A stretch of DNA of 64,000 bases from an uncultured Porphyromonadaceae bacterium (lineage in GTDB: Bacteria; Bacteroidota; Bacteroidia; Bacteroidales; Barnesiellaceae_A), in assembly GCA_900538705.1 (NCBI GenBank), contig UPZG01000004.1, positions 89,547-153,546 of the forward strand. The letters run 5' to 3'. Below, piece after piece: positions 38,260 to 46,358 of this stretch (its first letter is position 1; every line of letters starts with the position of its first letter). Position numbers and translations under genes: made by a program. A model generated the notes under the pieces. The model made no database searches and was not told the DNA's origin. It saw only the letters and a program-made list of their open reading frames with translations.

Positions 38260-38272
38260 GTGATCCGCCTGG
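38260..38272. repeat. left attachment core (attL-like)
   Basis: GTGATCCGCCTGG. On the minus strand it reads CCAGGCGGATCAC, like the 3' end of a tRNA (T-arm foot plus acceptor GCGGATC and discriminator A), with a terminator hairpin next to it. Confidence 0.6.
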
Positions 38273-38369
38273 TATCTGAAAATAGCTCTTTTTATTACCA
38301 AATATCAAGCGATATCTTGTTCTGTATCAGAGTCTTCCGACATTCAATAACGATGTTCGATTTGAGCGA

Positions 38370-38389
38370 GTAACACAATGCGGTAACAC
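38370..38389 (+). promoter_or_regulatory. integrase arm-type repeats, left
   Basis: GTAACAC at 38370-38376 and again at 38383-38389, in direct orientation 13 bases apart. The same heptamer recurs near the right end. The rest of 38273-38664 is non-coding and contains short imperfect palindromes. Confidence 0.5.
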
Positions 38390-38664
38390 GGTTTATGATC
38401 ACTCACAGTGGACTCTCTTAGTCCATCCTGATTGCAAAGATACATTTTTTCTTTTGATTTGCGGTTCTTTTCATGGGGCTAAATCTTGCTTTTGTTTCTT
38501 TTGCGACAACAATTTTCATGTTCCGCAGCCTTACTAAGCCATATTTGGGGATGTCTATTTGTTACATTAATGGACTGATAATTAGATTTTAAGTATGATT
38601 TATAGTATGAAATCATACTCGATTTATAAATAGCTATAAAATCCGGCAGTAAAGTGTTGTGAAT

Positions 38665-38697
38665 TTTGTTTTTTAGCAGACTTACCATGTACCTTTG
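38665..38697 (+). promoter_or_regulatory. promoter of the element's left operon
   Basis: TTTG at 38665-38668 and TACCTTTG at 38690-38697, with a 21-base spacer, about 65 bases before the HTH start. Confidence 0.6.
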
Positions 38698-38761
38698 TGT
38701 CGCTGCCCGGCTGAAAGGTACCGCAATCGGAAGCAAATTGTCTCACTAAAATTACAGAATT

Positions 38762-38986
38762 ATGAAACAAGAACATTATATTAAGGTCGTGAACGATGTG
38801 GTTCATCGGATGGAAAGACACGCCGATGTAGTGATGAACGTGAAACAGGTAGCGGAATATCTCGGCTTGTCAGTCGGAGCCGTCCGCAAGCGTTGCCAGC
38901 GCAATCAGTTGCCCTATCATCTTAATGCCAAACATCTTTATTTCAGCAAGCTGGAAGTGGATGCTGCTTTACTTAACCGGAAATAA
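38762..38986 (+). CDS. small helix-turn-helix protein, excisionase/MerR-like
   Basis: 74 residues. The segment VKQVAEYLGLSVGAVRKRCQ is a winged-helix/excisionase-type recognition motif, followed by a wing (QLPYHLNAKHLYF). Such proteins act as recombination directionality factors or as regulators of the replication genes. Its stop lies one base before the next ATG, so translation is likely coupled. Its place as first gene at the end opposite the integrase is usual for this class of element. Confidence 0.75.
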   Translation: MKQEHYIKVVNDVVHRMERHADVVMNVKQVAEYLGLSVGAVRKRCQRNQLPYHLNAKHLYFSKLEVDAALLNRK

Positions 38987-38987
38987 G

Positions 38988-39725
38988 ATGGGAGCGCGTA
39001 CATTGGATTATATGGAGCAGTTTTGGCGAGAGAATGAAATGCAGATGTTTTCGGCAAAGGAAACGCAGTTGTATTTCTTTCTCTTGGCGGAATATAACCG
39101 TAGGCATTGGCAAAATCCTTTCGGATGCAGTACGCAACGAATCACCAACAATCTTGGCATAAGCCGTCAGACACTCTGTCGATTAAGAAAGAAACTGCAA
39201 GACCGTGGGCTTGTCACTTACGAAGAGGGAAAAAACAATTCTTCCGTTCCAGACTATGTTCTTTTAATAAAGCCGGACTGCCAAACGGCACAGCAAAATG
39301 TTACGGCAAATGGAACACAGGATGGAACAGCAAGTGGAACGGAAAATGGAACCATTATAAATAATATAGTTAGAATAAATAAATCTATTATTCCTAAAGA
39401 GAAACCGCTCCATTTAAACGACTTGCAGGCTCTTTTGTACGCTGACAACAAATGGTTGGGCAACATGAAGGAATATGCGAACCAGCATGGAATAGAAGTG
39501 GACGACATGAAGATACAGGAAATGCTTGGAGAGTTCTTTCTTTATCTCCGGACATGCGGCATCCAGTCTAAATCGCCAGCCGATGCGCAGCAGCATTTTG
39601 TAAACTGGTTGATGAAAAAAGGGAATAACAGAGACTACAGGCAGAAGGCTCATCCTGCTTGGCAAGTCGGCGTAAAACTGACTGACGACAATCCGGACAA
39701 ATTCAAAAACACATCAGAATGGTAG
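38988..39725 (+). CDS. replication initiator-like winged-helix protein
   Basis: 245 residues from the ATG at 38988, directly after the HTH stop. The N-terminal half has a winged-helix pattern (SAKETQLYFFLLAEYNRRH, then TQRITNNLGISRQTLCRLRK). A Thr/Asn/Gly-rich linker follows, then a helical C-terminal domain (QEMLGEFFLYLRTCG...HFVNWLMKK). This resembles DnaD-like or helicase-loader proteins paired with DnaC-type ATPases on mobile DNA. The next gene overlaps by seven bases. The exact role, replication initiation or loading, is inferred. Confidence 0.6.
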   Translation: MGARTLDYMEQFWRENEMQMFSAKETQLYFFLLAEYNRRHWQNPFGCSTQRITNNLGISRQTLCRLRKKLQDRGLVTYEEGKNNSSVPDYVLLIKPDCQTAQQNVTANGTQDGTASGTENGTIINNIVRINKSIIPKEKPLHLNDLQALLYADNKWLGNMKEYANQHGIEVDDMKIQEMLGEFFLYLRTCGIQSKSPADAQQHFVNWLMKKGNNRDYRQKAHPAWQVGVKLTDDNPDKFKNTSEW

Positions 39726-40324
39726 ATATGATTTCAGACAACAGAATAGATTTCAGAGCGGCGGTAAATTTCTTTGCCGAGCGGAAAGTATGCCTGCAAC
39801 CGCAACGGCTGCATATACATTTGCCCAATGCCAATAAAGTGTTGGATGCCGGGTTACGGCATTTCTTGGGCTGTAACTACATGTGGCAGCCCGAATACGA
39901 CAAGGTGGCGGACTGGCTGACCGACAACAAAGGATTAGGACTGTTCTGCATGGGCAACTGTGGCAGGGGAAAGACGACCATTTGTTTACAGATACTTCCT
40001 TGTATCATACAGCACTATTTTCACAAAGTATTCTCCATTTGTCTGGCACGTGAGATGAACAGGCACTATACCGAAGTGATGCGTAACCATCTGCTCGTGA
40101 TTGATGACATAGGGCGTGAAGAACCGTATCAGGAATACGGCAACCGCTTCAACGTGTTCCCCGATTTTGTGGACGACTGCGAGCGTAAGGGAAAATTTTT
40201 GATTACAAATACCAACTGCACCAAAGAACAACTGGCAGAAAAGTATGGAGAACGTACCCTTTCCCGACTGAAAGCAACAACACGGTTAGTGGTCTTTGCA
40301 GGAGAGGACTTGCGGCATGGATAA
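39719..40324 (+). CDS. DnaC/IstB-like AAA+ ATPase
   Basis: 201 residues. Walker A is GNCGRGKTTIC and Walker B is LLVIDDIGREEP; sensor and arginine residues follow (LITNTNCTKEQLAEKYGERT, then SRLKATTRLV). DnaC-like proteins load the replicative helicase. Together with the preceding initiator-like gene it suggests the element replicates after excision. IstB partners of transposases are similar, but no istA is present. Confidence 0.8.
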   Translation: MVDMISDNRIDFRAAVNFFAERKVCLQPQRLHIHLPNANKVLDAGLRHFLGCNYMWQPEYDKVADWLTDNKGLGLFCMGNCGRGKTTICLQILPCIIQHYFHKVFSICLAREMNRHYTEVMRNHLLVIDDIGREEPYQEYGNRFNVFPDFVDDCERKGKFLITNTNCTKEQLAEKYGERTLSRLKATTRLVVFAGEDLRHG

Positions 40325-40618
40325 ATGCTGGGCTTGCCCAGATATAGCCACTATAACTTCTCCGCAAGCTCCGAAGTTGTGGGCTCTCCCGAGGGGCTGG
40401 GCTTTGCCCCGTCCCACTTAGGACGCTGCCCTAAGAACCCGGCAAGGACTTTCTGTCCTGTGCAACCCGACCAAAGAGTGACCCTCTCTTTGGAAACTCC
40501 GCTTAGTGGCTTCCCCCCCCTAAGAACCCCAAGCAGGAAGAGACCCTCTCCCTGCACCCACCGATTAAGGCTAAGCCCTAATAACCCGTTTTGTGAAACT
40601 CAAAAAAACAGACAAGTT
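40325..40618 (+). other. oriT-like cluster of hairpins and direct repeats
   Basis: Between the ATPase stop and the relaxase start lie at least seven short hairpins: 40328-40341, 40355-40378, 40393-40410, 40417-40435, 40445-40459, 40471-40493 and 40533-40555. The 12-base motif CCCTAAKAACCC occurs three times (40429, 40518, 40576), and GACCCTCTC appears twice. The open frame here continues into the relaxase but is not protein-like. The position directly before a mob gene suggests the origin of transfer; attenuation or a structured RNA is an alternative. Confidence 0.5.
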
Positions 40619-42154
40619 ATGGCACTGAAAACATCCGTAAACATCAAGCCATGCAACATCGGCAGCAGCGAAGCGCACAACAGGCGCACAGCAGAATACC
40701 TTGCCAATATCCGCAAGGAGAAGTTCTACATCCGCACCGACCTCATGGCAGGAAACGAAACGTGGGTATCACCTGATTTCCGCGATGCCACGCTTACCGA
40801 CCGCTATAATCAGATAGCCGCTATGGTCAAGAAAAAGACAGGCCGAGCGATGCAGACCAAAGACCGTGAACGGGTGAACAAAAAGACGGGTAAGGTGACT
40901 ATCGTACGTGGCAGCACTCCGCTTAAAGAGGGTGTGGTAGTAATCAAGGAGGACACCACGATGGAGCAGTTGCAGAAGTTCTGTAAGGTGTGTAACGAGC
41001 GTTGGGGTGTCACAGCCCTGCAAGTGTTCATCCACCGTGACGAAGGACATTACGGAATACCTGGCGACAATACCACATGGAAGCCCAACCTGCACGCCCA
41101 CATCGTATGGGATTGGATGAACCACGATACGGGCAAGTCCTGCAAGCTGGACGAGAAAGCCATGAGTGAGATGCAGACCGTTTTGGCTGAGTGCCTTGAC
41201 ATGGAAAGGGGCATCTCAAAGGAGGTGACGGGTAAGGAGCATTTGGAACGCACGGACTTTATCATCACCAAGCAGAGGCAGGTGGCGGAAAAGGCGGAAG
41301 CCGAAAAGAAAGCCGCCCTTGCCGAAAAGGAGAAAGCCGAGACGGAACGGCAGTTCATCGAGGGAGAGAACAAGGCGAAAGAGAAATACCGCCAGTCCCT
41401 TGATAAAGACATTGCCGACAAGGAGCGTCAATTAAAGGACGGGCGCAAGGCGAAAGCGGACAGCATACTTGACAGCGTCGGCAGCCTTGTGGGGGTCGGC
41501 AAGTCCGCAGCGGTCGAAAAGGAAAACGCCAAGCTGAAAGCCGAGAACGAACGCATGAAGAAAGCCTTTGCCGATGCGGTAAAGAAAAAGGTGGAGGAAC
41601 AAACAAGGGCATTGGTAGCAGAAAAGCAGAAAGCCGAAGCGGAACGTGACAGGGCTTTGGTGCAGAGCCGCTCACTTGCCATTGAAAGGGACAAGGCGGT
41701 ACGGCAGCTTCAGGAACAAAAGGATGGCGAGAAACAACGCATCGACTTTACTGTAAGCCGTGCCACGGCGGAGAAAGGCAAGACCATCCGCCTGTTGCAG
41801 GATGCGCTGAAAACGAGCCGGGATATTCTTAATTTGCTTGCCGGCATTCTTTACAAGGCAAACGAGGTATTCAAACGGGCTGTCGATGCGGTTATCCGTT
41901 TCGGCACGGAGCGGCATAAGTCGTTCTTTGCCCCGTCCGAAGCAGCCGACATCAAGAGCGTGATGCAGGAATATAGCGAAACTGTCGGACAGCGGAAATC
42001 TGTCGGTGAATGGCTTTGCGGCTATGCTGAGAGTAAGCAGCCTTCTGATGAAATAAAACATCGCCATACACTCAATGAGGTCGGCGATGTGGCAGAAGGT
42101 ATGTATGACAGAAATATTTACATAAAACCAAGTCAAACGATGTCAAGGACATGA
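40619..42154 (+). CDS. MobV/Pre-family plasmid mobilization relaxase
   Basis: 511 residues from the ATG at 40619. The N-terminal relaxase domain (about 1-220) shows the HUH-type ligand groups VFIHRDEGHYG and PNLHAHIVWDW. A long coiled coil follows, rich in Glu/Lys/Ala (about 215-400), then a helical C-terminal tail. Family members nick oriT and pilot the strand into the recipient. The upstream in-frame extension to 40325 runs through the hairpin cluster and was rejected. Confidence 0.85.
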   Translation: MALKTSVNIKPCNIGSSEAHNRRTAEYLANIRKEKFYIRTDLMAGNETWVSPDFRDATLTDRYNQIAAMVKKKTGRAMQTKDRERVNKKTGKVTIVRGSTPLKEGVVVIKEDTTMEQLQKFCKVCNERWGVTALQVFIHRDEGHYGIPGDNTTWKPNLHAHIVWDWMNHDTGKSCKLDEKAMSEMQTVLAECLDMERGISKEVTGKEHLERTDFIITKQRQVAEKAEAEKKAALAEKEKAETERQFIEGENKAKEKYRQSLDKDIADKERQLKDGRKAKADSILDSVGSLVGVGKSAAVEKENAKLKAENERMKKAFADAVKKKVEEQTRALVAEKQKAEAERDRALVQSRSLAIERDKAVRQLQEQKDGEKQRIDFTVSRATAEKGKTIRLLQDALKTSRDILNLLAGILYKANEVFKRAVDAVIRFGTERHKSFFAPSEAADIKSVMQEYSETVGQRKSVGEWLCGYAESKQPSDEIKHRHTLNEVGDVAEGMYDRNIYIKPSQTMSRT

Positions 42155-42204
42155 ATTCTCTTGTTATAATTGACAATCATATTAAGTTTAATATAATTAT
42201 ATCG

Positions 42205-43050
42205 CTAATTAAAAATTATCATTGTGACTATAATAATCAATGCAAATGTAACTATCCCCATGCATCCATTTTTACTATTATTGCATTTATTTGAAGTAGA
42301 AGTATTCATATCAGGCACTTTTGTGTCATATGTTTTTGGGACTTCTTCCCTCGAAAAATTGGACGTATTGGATTTAAATACAGATTTTAAGCGATCAAGA
42401 ATCTCTGAATCAAGAGGATCTATAAACACTCCATGGTATTTCATTTCTATGTCTACAGGAATAAATTCTAATAAAGAAGAAAAATTGTCATATTCAAAAT
42501 CTATTACTTTCTTACGGGTGCTTTCATCTGGAATCTTAGAAGTAGATGGCGATACAGCACTTATTAATCTTTGCATTATTCTTTGGGAAAAATGAATATT
42601 TTTATTGGATAATTTATATTTCCAATAGAACACATTTTGCATCCCTACAAATTGATAGGCTGCTGCTTTTACATTATTTCTCAATTTGGGTATCATATAC
42701 TCACCACCGATAAAATCCTTGTTTTCTGAAAATAAAATATATAACATTACCGATGCGTGCACAGTACATTCTTGTTTATCATATTTATCGTTAATAATAG
42801 TCTTTAATAGACAGTATACGGCACATAGTACGACCCGTTTATAGAGTAAAGGAGGGCTCTTGTACATATCATCAAGAATTAAGACCAACGCTTTACCTAC
42901 AATAAAATAATTTTCTATATCTTCAAGACTAAAAAAATCTTGATTGGCAACTTTTATGATCAGCTCATCTCTGTAATGTTTATACGACTCTTCATCGTTC
43001 TTCTCCAAACTTTCAATGATTGCTGTTGATATTTTTTCAACTATGTTCAT
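42205..43050 (-). CDS. cargo protein A: helical protein with C-terminal membrane anchor, unrecognised
   Basis: 281 residues. The first 210 are predicted largely helical and soluble, with a hydrophobic stretch LYKRVVLCAVYCLLKTII. A polar Ser/Thr/Asn linker follows, and the last 20 residues form a membrane segment (GIVTFALIIIVTMIIFN), so it is tail-anchored. No motif names a function. Its N-terminal 100 residues show a layout like cargo protein C (43501-44154), so the two may be distant paralogues. It is the last gene of a three-gene minus-strand operon inside the element, 4-13 bases from its neighbours. It is AT-richer than the mobilization genes. Confidence 0.65.
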   Translation of the reverse strand: MNIVEKISTAIIESLEKNDEESYKHYRDELIIKVANQDFFSLEDIENYFIVGKALVLILDDMYKSPPLLYKRVVLCAVYCLLKTIINDKYDKQECTVHASVMLYILFSENKDFIGGEYMIPKLRNNVKAAAYQFVGMQNVFYWKYKLSNKNIHFSQRIMQRLISAVSPSTSKIPDESTRKKVIDFEYDNFSSLLEFIPVDIEMKYHGVFIDPLDSEILDRLKSVFKSNTSNFSREEVPKTYDTKVPDMNTSTSNKCNNSKNGCMGIVTFALIIIVTMIIFN

Positions 43051-43053
43051 AAC

Positions 43054-43488
43054 TTATGACAACCAATTAGTGAATATATTTTTTATGATAGACCAAGGGA
43101 ATAAAACAATTGCAAGCATACATCCTGTTTTATTCATTCGTTGTCCCTCTCTTCTACACGACGAACAGATTTGAAAATTTAAATTCGGATTCATGCCATC
43201 CGTAAATTTGCTTGGTGTGCCTTTTATAGCTGCACCACACATTGGGCAACGTCCGTTATTTACAAGGCCAATTGATTTTAAGTAATCCATTGCATTAGCA
43301 TCATTAATAGCACCCATGAAAAAAGTACTAACATCGTGAACTTCGTATGGAGCAACGCCCTTCATAAACCGTCCTGCAGAAGCATTATACCCCTCTCCTT
43401 TAAATCCAGCCTCATTCAATTCCTTGGCTATTGTCTCCATCCATTCTTGATAGGACATGCTGTTGATTTTTTCTGTTGAATACTTCAT
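43054..43488 (-). CDS. cargo protein B: zinc-ribbon protein with hydrophobic tail, unrecognised
   Basis: 144 residues. The N-terminal part (SMSYQEWMETIAKELNEAGF) is helical. A zinc-ribbon with CPMC and CSSC pairs spans about residues 90-125. The C-terminal stretch TGCMLAIVLFPWSIIKNIF may be membrane-associated. No named family fits. It is the middle gene of the cargo operon, with 3 bases to the next gene and 12 from the previous one. Confidence 0.6.
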   Translation of the reverse strand: MKYSTEKINSMSYQEWMETIAKELNEAGFKGEGYNASAGRFMKGVAPYEVHDVSTFFMGAINDANAMDYLKSIGLVNNGRCPMCGAAIKGTPSKFTDGMNPNLNFQICSSCRREGQRMNKTGCMLAIVLFPWSIIKNIFTNWLS

Positions 43489-43500
43489 ATTACTTGTTAT

Positions 43501-44154
43501 TTAGAAAAACTCATTGTCATCCTCATAGCTAAACCCACATTCCAATTCTTTAGAAATAGTTTCGATTACAGAAATATTATCGTCCTTGTATTTTTGTAGC
43601 TCATAGCCAATCGGAATATTTTCATAGACTTCTTGAAGCAATGTACTGAAACGTGTGGAAATGTCTGCATCGAGGAATTGGTGATAACCTTTTTCATTTG
43701 CTTCTTTTACAATACCACCAAAAAGAAACATTTGGTCAACCACATGTTTCTGTGCTATGTTAGGCATATATCCCAATGCTCCCGAAAGTATTCGGTATAT
43801 GAGAAATTGTCCACTTTTGCACATAACAACAAAAGCCAATTCACATCCGCTAATCAAATCTGCATATTTAATGTCTGTGGATAAAACATCTTTGTTTTCT
43901 AAATAATTTCGTAGCAAACAGTAGTAAACCAGTCGAACGATTGCTCCATTATCTTCACTAGATAATCTGTCATTTACCCTCAAGAGATAGTACATTGCTC
44001 GCGCTATTAAATATGTATGTTTTACTTCTCTAAACTGCCATTCATCTCTTTTAATCGCTATCGTAAAGATATTCGCTCTACGTGAAGTTTCTTCTTCATT
44101 TCCTGAATTGTAAGCAGTCATGAATTCGTTTGCAATTTGTTCTATGGATTTCAT
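43501..44154 (-). CDS. cargo protein C: helical protein, unrecognised
   Basis: 217 residues from the ATG at 44154 (a further ATG at 44184 is in frame). All-helical composition, no signal peptide and no catalytic motif. It includes VRLVYYCLLRNYLENKDVL, which parallels AVYCLLKTIINDKY in cargo protein A. It is the first gene of the three-gene operon, 270 bases downstream of a minus-strand -7 box, and may be a sensing or regulatory partner. Its function cannot be derived from sequence. Confidence 0.6.
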   Translation of the reverse strand: MKSIEQIANEFMTAYNSGNEEETSRRANIFTIAIKRDEWQFREVKHTYLIARAMYYLLRVNDRLSSEDNGAIVRLVYYCLLRNYLENKDVLSTDIKYADLISGCELAFVVMCKSGQFLIYRILSGALGYMPNIAQKHVVDQMFLFGGIVKEANEKGYHQFLDADISTRFSTLLQEVYENIPIGYELQKYKDDNISVIETISKELECGFSYEDDNEFF

Positions 44155-44421
44155 TTGTATAGTTAAATGTATTTCCAGCCACAAAATACCTCTTTGTTAT
44201 ACATCAGAAGCGTGAGACTGTATGCCACGTCTCTGTGATTAGGTGCTAGGAAAACCTTGAATGAAGATGTGGAAATAACAGCCCCACGCTTATGCGTGGA
44301 GACCATTACGCCAACTCTTGCATTCGTGATGTTCAGTTTCCTAGGCTTTAGTCACACAAGAAGAAAACATAACGCCTCTTATTTTCAGTATGTCCTGGCA
44401 GGAGTTGCCTCTAGCTAAATA
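44155..44421 (-). other. long structured leader of the cargo operon
   Basis: The leader carries several stem-loops on either strand: GAGAC...GTCTC near 44211-44236, CCACGC-TTAT-GCGTGG near 44283-44299, and others. No reading frame is evident. The length (about 265 bases) and structure suggest mRNA-level control. I considered a group II intron remnant and rejected it, since no domain V is present. Confidence 0.35.
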
Positions 44422-44429
44422 CAAAGGTA
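44422..44429 (-). promoter_or_regulatory. -7 box for the cargo operon
   Basis: Reads TACCTTTG on the minus strand. The start site would be near 44415. Bases 44430-44614 hold no gene. Confidence 0.45.
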
Positions 44430-44614
44430 GTGAATTTCTGAAATAAGTCACTTTATTTTGGCAAAAAATCAGTAATTTAAGGTCTATTTTATTACTCGTT
44501 TGTACCTTTATTGGCTCACAACTCATATAAGATATTGATTTTTACAGACAGTCAATAATTCCCAAACAAGTCCTTTGTTGTCTTAGCCACTATCATACTA
44601 ACCGAAGCCAAAGT

Positions 44615-44636
44615 AGGGGGGCATTTCGGCCCCCCT
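44615..44636. terminator. GC-rich stem-loop after the integrase gene
   Basis: GGGGGGC at 44616-44622 pairs with GCCCCCC at 44629-44635 around a 6-base loop. It is about 130 bases past the integrase stop on the minus strand. Confidence 0.5.
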
Positions 44637-44767
44637 CATAAAAAAATAAAATCATAAGTTGAGCAGTTGATTAAGGATGCAGAGAAGGGGGCATACCAAA
44701 CATTTTGAATTTTGATACACACTCTCGATATAAACACTTTGCTCTTACTTGCGGTAATTTTTTATTT

Positions 44768-45945
44768 TCAAGCCCTGAACACCCTATCCCCAATGTTCTG
44801 CGACAAATATTGCATGGGCAGCTTTGCATAGATTTCGGTTGTCTTTATAGAGGTATGCCCCATCATGATTTGCAGCACCTCTTTGGATATTCCCTGTCCA
44901 AGAGCCACCGTACAGGCGAAGGTGTGCCGGGCAATGTGTGTGGTTAAAGGGAAAGAACAGCCGAGAGCCAAGCCTATGCCTTTGAGGAATTGATTGTACT
45001 TCTGATTGGAGGTTATCTCCATATTGAAGTTGTTGCGCTCCAATATTTTCCGTGTGATGGGTAGGATAGGCGTGACAAACTCATTCCCTGTCTTTATGTG
45101 GTGACCGTCAATGTAGTCTTTGCTGTCAATGTTTACAACGTGCTGCTCGTAGTCAAACGATTTGGTATCACTGTATGCCATGCCTGTAAAAGTCTGGAAG
45201 AGGAAAAAGTCAAGATACCTGTTCATGACGGCATCTGTGCTTTCCTCTCGCATACGGATTAACTTTTTCAGTTGCGCTTCCGTTTGGTGAGAGTGGTCGC
45301 TTTTCTCTCCACGCTTGTCTTGACAACGCTCGTAGGGATTTTCCTTGATAAGCTTAAGACGGAAAGCTTCGGACACATACGACTTGAAACGTTTGTGGTA
45401 GTTGTGGATGGCTGCCTGGCTCCTGACGATTGGCTTCCCTTTGGTCGTGCAAGTCTGTTCCTCCCTTATGAAAAGGTCAAACTGATAGATGTCTTGCAGG
45501 GTTACATCGTCAAAGGTCTTGAACTTTCCGAAGCGTTCAAGTGCTTTGTAGGTGGTCAGATGTCCCTTTCGAGTACCTTCACGGAGCGGACGGTTGTTTA
45601 TGCGCTCTCTCAGCCACGCCATAAAGTTACGGCGGTTGCCACCATCCGCACTCAAGTAGGTCTTGAATTGAGCAATGGTCATATTATCCTTATTCACCTG
45701 CATGGCGATAAGGATATGCTCAAACTCGGTTACTTTCTTCTGGATTTCCTCGTTGATGACAACGGCGCGCGGATGATTCACCACCAAACCATTCTCCCAT
45801 TGGTTGAGGGTAACACTATGCCCTGAAGGAAATAACAGCGTTCACGTTGTAGGCAAACCACGATTTCGATAGCCTCTGCCTCTGTTGCCGTGGCTTTCTT
45901 CTTCCGGTTGAAGAATAATTTGACGTACTTACTAATAATGGTAAC
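44768..45945 (-). pseudogene. tyrosine recombinase (integrase) with frameshifted 5' end
   Basis: The uninterrupted frame (44768-45787) gives 339 residues with a SAM-like core-binding domain and the catalytic domain. Catalytic groups visible are the K in HHIKTG, H-x-x-R in THIARHTFAC, and H...Y in MMGHTSIKTTEIY; the first Arg is replaced in FTGMAYSD, as in IntDOT-like enzymes. Upstream, the next frame (45945 to about 45833) reads ISKYVKLFFNRKKKA to VCLQRERCYF, and adding one T at 45830-45832 joins it as CYFPSGHSVTLNQWENG. A standard start codon is not found in that upstream frame. The enzyme may therefore lack its arm-binding N-terminus, or use a frameshift. Confidence 0.7.
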
Positions 45946-45981
45946 ACATTTGTGAGATTGGTAACACAGCTAGGGTAACGC
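45941..45981 (+). promoter_or_regulatory. integrase arm-type repeats, right
   Basis: GTAACAC at 45941-45947 and 45961-45967, and GTAACGC at 45975-45981, all in the same orientation as the left-end pair. A further copy at 45810-45816 lies in the integrase reading frame. Confidence 0.55.
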
Positions 45982-46121
45982 AAAACCCGTCCAAAAGGGG
46001 CTTTTTACGTCCAAGTGCGTCGCTTTTTCTTGTTTTTTTATGGTGTCACCACCTTATATACTGTCTCAAAAAAGGACGCAACAGACTGACAGTCAGCAGT
46101 GTCGTGTGAATTAAAAAGAAA

Positions 46122-46143
46122 AGGTCTTCATCGCTGAAGACCT
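46122..46143. terminator. stem-loop next to the right attachment repeat
   Basis: AGGTCTTCA pairs with TGAAGACCT around TCGC, inside an A-run/T-run context. It mirrors the hairpin beside the left repeat. Confidence 0.65.
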
Positions 46144-46150
46144 CTCTTTG

Positions 46151-46163
46151 GTGATCCGCCTGG
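46151..46163. repeat. right attachment core (attR-like)
   Basis: Second copy of GTGATCCGCCTGG. On the minus strand the wider context TTGGTTCATAACCCAGG then GCGGATCACC resembles a tRNA T-arm and acceptor end. Confidence 0.6.
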
Positions 46164-46358
46164 GTTATGAACCAAGCGAAATACAAATCTTAAAATCAAT
46201 ATCTTAGCATACCACTACCTTTAAGGGGGTACGAATTGGACACTTTTTTGAAAGAACTATTGGCTTCCCTTGTCGGGATGGTGTCTGCCTTTATCTTGGG
46301 TTCAAAGATACGACTTTATTTTGAAATACGCAAATCGCTGAAAATAAACATTCTTGGG

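Larger units (their letters stand above)
38260..46163. mobile_element. integrated mobilizable element, about 7.9 kb
   Basis: The element is bounded by the 13-bp direct repeat GTGATCCGCCTGG (38260-38272 and 46151-46163). It carries, in order, an HTH/excisionase-like protein, a replication initiator-like protein, a DnaC-like ATPase, an oriT-like hairpin cluster, a MobV-type relaxase, a three-gene cargo cassette and a tyrosine recombinase. It has no conjugation channel genes, so transfer would need a helper. GTAACAC repeats near both ends support an integrase arm-site arrangement. Boundaries are inferred from the repeats and the integrase position. Confidence 0.7.

Noticed and set aside
40325..40618. 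N-terminal extension of the relaxase
   Set aside because: The frame is open but the sequence is a hairpin array with direct DNA repeats and no protein-like pattern.
44190..44420. Group II intron remnant
   Set aside because: The leader begins with a GTGAGAC-like sequence, but no domain V hairpin and no reverse transcriptase are present.
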